Shown here in pieces: positions 60,772 to 64,000 of a stretch of DNA of 64,000 bases. How positions within the stretch are numbered: the first letter of the stretch is position 1; each line of letters begins with the position of its first letter. The notes under the pieces were generated by a model. It was not told where the DNA came from. It saw only the letters and a list, made by a program, of their open reading frames with translations, and did not search any database. This DNA is from Conidiobolus incongruus B7586 (lineage: Eukaryota > Entomophthoromycota > Entomophthoromycetes > Entomophthorales > Conidiobolaceae), in assembly GCA_000697335.1 (NCBI GenBank), contig JNEM01014463.1:18369-82368 (forward strand), read 5' to 3'. The position numbers and the translations under genes are program-made.

Positions 60772-61116
60772 ATGACCAAACCAATTCCAATTTATATCAA
60801 AAAATCGAATAATGTGCATACCTTCTCCTCAAACTCCCTGTCCACGAGTCCCAGAGAGCTAGGGAAGTCCTTTATGCAACAGCTTCGCAAATTCAAAAAT
60901 GTCAACTGTATATCGCAGCCCAAGCAAGAGTATAGTTTAGAGCCCATCGAAGACCACATGCTGAGTTATCGCAAGGGGTTCGAGCAGAGGTCGGAGGATA
61001 CCGACTACGATTTCGACAAAATCATTCATCAGGGCTTTGGTACTTATGACAATCGAAGGGACTTTACCCTAAAATTAAGTCTAACACCTAAACAGATCAG
61101 GAATCCTTGTTTTTAA
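60772..61116 (+). CDS. small YRKGF-family protein (copy E)
   Basis: Intronless, 114 residues. N-terminal Ser/Asn linker, then STSPRELGKSFMQQLRKFKN (26-45), EYSLEPIEDHMLSYRKGF (53-70), EQRSEDTDYDFDKIIHQGFG (71-90), TYDNRRDFTLKLSLTP and QIRNPCF. It fits the family consensus best. Codon usage stands out: third positions in the middle of the gene are largely G or C (for example GAG, CCC, GAC, TAC, TTC), unlike its near-identical protein neighbour D. This suggests either strong expression-linked codon selection or a different recent history. Function unknown. Confidence 0.88.
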   Translation: MTKPIPIYIKKSNNVHTFSSNSLSTSPRELGKSFMQQLRKFKNVNCISQPKQEYSLEPIEDHMLSYRKGFEQRSEDTDYDFDKIIHQGFGTYDNRRDFTLKLSLTPKQIRNPCF

Positions 61117-64000
61117 ATTTTATTGATATTGATTATCTCTCCATATATAATATATCATTTATCCATTAACAAAAGGACATATCAAAAATCTCTTCTCTTA
61201 TATTGTATTTTTATTTTCTTAGCTATACACATTTTCATTGATTGAATAAACTGGCTATGAAACTCCACAAAATGATAACTATTTTAATTGATTAGTGATC
61301 TAATATTAAACTAATCAAATATTCTATTTTGATTTTAATTGACAATTCATTATTGATATTATTACTAATTACGTTCAATCTTATCTAATAACATAACTTT
61401 ATTCTTTTACATCATTTTCAATCTCTAAAAAAATAATATTTTGTAATATAATCATTATTCCACTTTCTAACCGTTTTAGAAGATATATAAAACTCAATGT
61501 TGTATATTCAATATTAGCAACTATCCAATTCGCCGAACAACAAAACTAAAGGAACTTGCATTAACTGTGATATGATAAACCCACCTAAATTTATGCATTA
61601 CTCCCAATTTTTTAAATTTTGGATTTTATCATCTACTAAAACTTAAATAATTGATTATAATATTGTGTATTAATTTATTAAAATTACCGCTTATAATTGT
61701 TAATTTGAAAGGTTGTAGTGTCAAGATTTGATAATTTATAAATTAAAATACATCTCATAATATTTCTATTAATAATATTAGGAATTTTTTGGCCTTATTA
61801 TTAATAAATTATATATTTTTGAAAACTAAAAATTTTTAACAAAAATTTAAAGAAAATAGATCAAATATATATAGTTGTAATTAGAAAAAAAATTGGTATA
61901 TAAGAAATTGATAATCAAAATCTTAGACTTATTAACTATATTGCTAGTTGCAAATTCCCAATATATATTTTTAACTTCAAATTAATATATGTTATTATGA
62001 ATTACATAATTTATAATTGAGGTTATAATTGAATGAAATAAATTGATAGAGATATTATTAAATTATTATATTGTTATGGTTATATTGTACTTTATAATGA
62101 AATAGATTTAAAATATGAATAATATTTTATTGAATTTATTAATGATTAAGTAAATTTTAAAATGCAAATTTAATTCAATTCAAATAATTTAAATTTTATT
62201 TTTTCCAATCAGTAATATATATAAATAATCTAACAAATATTTCAGTGTTTCAAATGTATTAGTTATATTAATATATTCATACTAAATCTAAATATTTCAA
62301 TATTAATTACTTGAACTGTAAACTCTATAAAGATATTATTAATTGAAATTCCTAATTCAATTACAGCAATATGGATGCAGTTTTTAATATTATTTACCAT
62401 TTATATGAAAAAAATAACTTTTAAATATATTGCACTCTATTTCTTAATCATAGATTCAAACCAGTATTCGTGTATAATTTATAATATCAACATATTGAAA
62501 AAGGATATCATATCGATTGATCTAAAATTACCTATATAATAATGAAATATTCACTAACTAAACCTTTTATTTTCATTTATCCAACCAAATAAAATTTTAT
62601 TTTAATATTAAAATAATCTAAAATAGTAATAAAATAAATATTCATAATTACTTTTGTATTTTCATTCTATTTAAATTCAAGATTAATATAACTTTTATAA
62701 TGCTAGTGATAATTTCTTATTAGATATATACCAAGGTTTGAAATTTTCAAAATTAAAAATTCTAAAAATTTTTCATTTATTTTATTAAATTTAATATAAT
62801 ATATTTATATTATTTTAATTAATTCTATTTTTTATTATATAAATATTGAAATTTAAACTTTTTAATATTTCGAATGTTATAATTTTTGAATATAGTATAA
62901 TAATTGTATAATTTTAATTCTATGATATTACATAATATGATTTTAAAATATATAGTTAGTATCTTGAGATAATATAGCAGTTAATAAATTTATGAATTAT
63001 TTACTTCAATATTAAAAAACAATAATATTGAGTGATTTTAGACTATCAAAATATACATATGGATTATTATATCTAAATATTTAATAAATTGAATAAGGGT
63101 AAATATTAATAAAGTCCTTAATAATAAATATTTTTATTTTAGCAACTAATATCTTTTTCTTGACTTATAAAGCTATCAATATATAAATTATATACCAAAT
63201 ATATATTCGTTAAATATTAAATAATACCAAATGTTATTATATAATAACCTAATCACACAAAATTGGAAATTGGAAATTAACCTGTATATTGGTTGAATGA
63301 ATATGTTGCATTTAATTTTTATATATCATAAAAAGCCATAATTAATGCCATTTATAATACCATCAATTATTGATTTTATAGACTGGAAATTTAGTGAAAT
63401 ATTATTATAGAAGATAATATAAAGCGATAACTGTAATAGTTTTTTATTGAAACTTTATTATATAAGATACTTCAAAATTTCTTTGAATTATTTATAATAA
63501 TAAATCAATAATGAAATTAAATGATATATATATATTATTTTAACTTGAATATAAAAATTATATATTATTTAATATAAATAGTCAATATATATATATTAGT
63601 AAGTTTTATCTATATAATGAATATTTTTCAAAACCTAATATACAAAGGTTAAAAAAATAAATCCACAAATTTGAAATTTTTATATTAACAAAATAAAAAA
63701 ATCAAAAATAATATGACTTCAATAATTAAGAGTTTTGTATTTTTAAATTTCAGAATTTTATATTATATAATAATTGCTTAATGATTTTACAAAGTTTTTG
63801 ATAATTTGATTTCAAAATTATATATTATGAATTATTAAGTTCAAATTTCATAATTTTTTCCTTAAATTAAATTCTCTAATTTAACAAAATGATAATAATC
63901 ATAATAATATATATCTAGTGAAAATAATAAATAAAATAATAAAAATCATTCTTTAATATATATAACTCTTATATTATTTATAATATAGTTAATATTATTT
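61117..64000. other. A+T-rich DNA to the right edge
   Basis: Stop-dense in all frames, with many AT-repeat runs (for example around 63521-63537 and 63582-63597). No gene, tRNA or array copy seen. Confidence 0.55.

Overview
The window is very A+T-rich nuclear DNA (roughly three quarters A+T by eye). It carries compact protein genes with short spliceosomal introns of about 45-100 nt (GT...AG, often GTAATT or GTAAAT donors), eukaryotic nuclear tRNAs and TATA-box promoters. The conserved genes (RAB3GAP2, SmD2, THO2, VPS34, MED16, SVP26/TEX261, OSH1-type OSBP) are general opisthokont genes, and several are closer in form to the animal than to the budding-yeast version; MED16, for example, keeps a human-like CxCGG-WW C-terminus. 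With the short introns and very low GC this suggests an early-diverging fungus. An entomophthoralean such as Conidiobolus is my best guess, but that is inference.

Layout. 1-1948: RAB3GAP2 (minus), running off the left edge. 2.2-5.2 kb: tRNA-Thr, SmD2, tRNA-Ser. 7.6-12.1 kb: THO2 (minus), rebuilt from three exons. 15.2 kb: an outlying member of a small unidentified protein family, here called the YRKGF family. 18-22.8 kb: two head-to-head guanine deaminase paralogues. 23.8-26.6 kb: VPS34 (minus, four exons). 26.9 kb: tRNA-Val. 28.3-29.9 kb: an unidentified 157-residue gene and its decayed tandem copy. 30.6-33.5 kb: MED16 (minus, nine exons). 34.1-36.4 kb: a decayed SVP26 exon, an unidentified decayed gene, then intact SVP26 (minus, four exons). 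38.5-42.1 kb: OSH1 (plus, five exons). 42-64 kb: gene-poor and very A+T-rich, holding a same-strand array of four YRKGF genes (46.4, 52.0, 55.9, 60.8 kb) among scattered exon-like fossils.

How the parts relate. The left two thirds are mostly unlinked housekeeping genes: nuclear RNA biology (SmD2, THO2, MED16) and membrane identity and traffic (RAB3GAP2, VPS34, SVP26, OSH1). No operon-like logic is seen. The right third is accessory. The four array genes are intronless, encode 114-115 residue proteins with the same architecture, and each has a TATA box about 43-48 nt before the ATG. They are the best candidate here for an undescribed gene family. Local duplication followed by decay recurs across the window: the deaminase pair, the 28-30 kb gene and its pseudogene, and SVP26 and its pseudogene. 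I saw no LTR, LINE or DNA-transposon coding region, CRISPR array, or rRNA gene.
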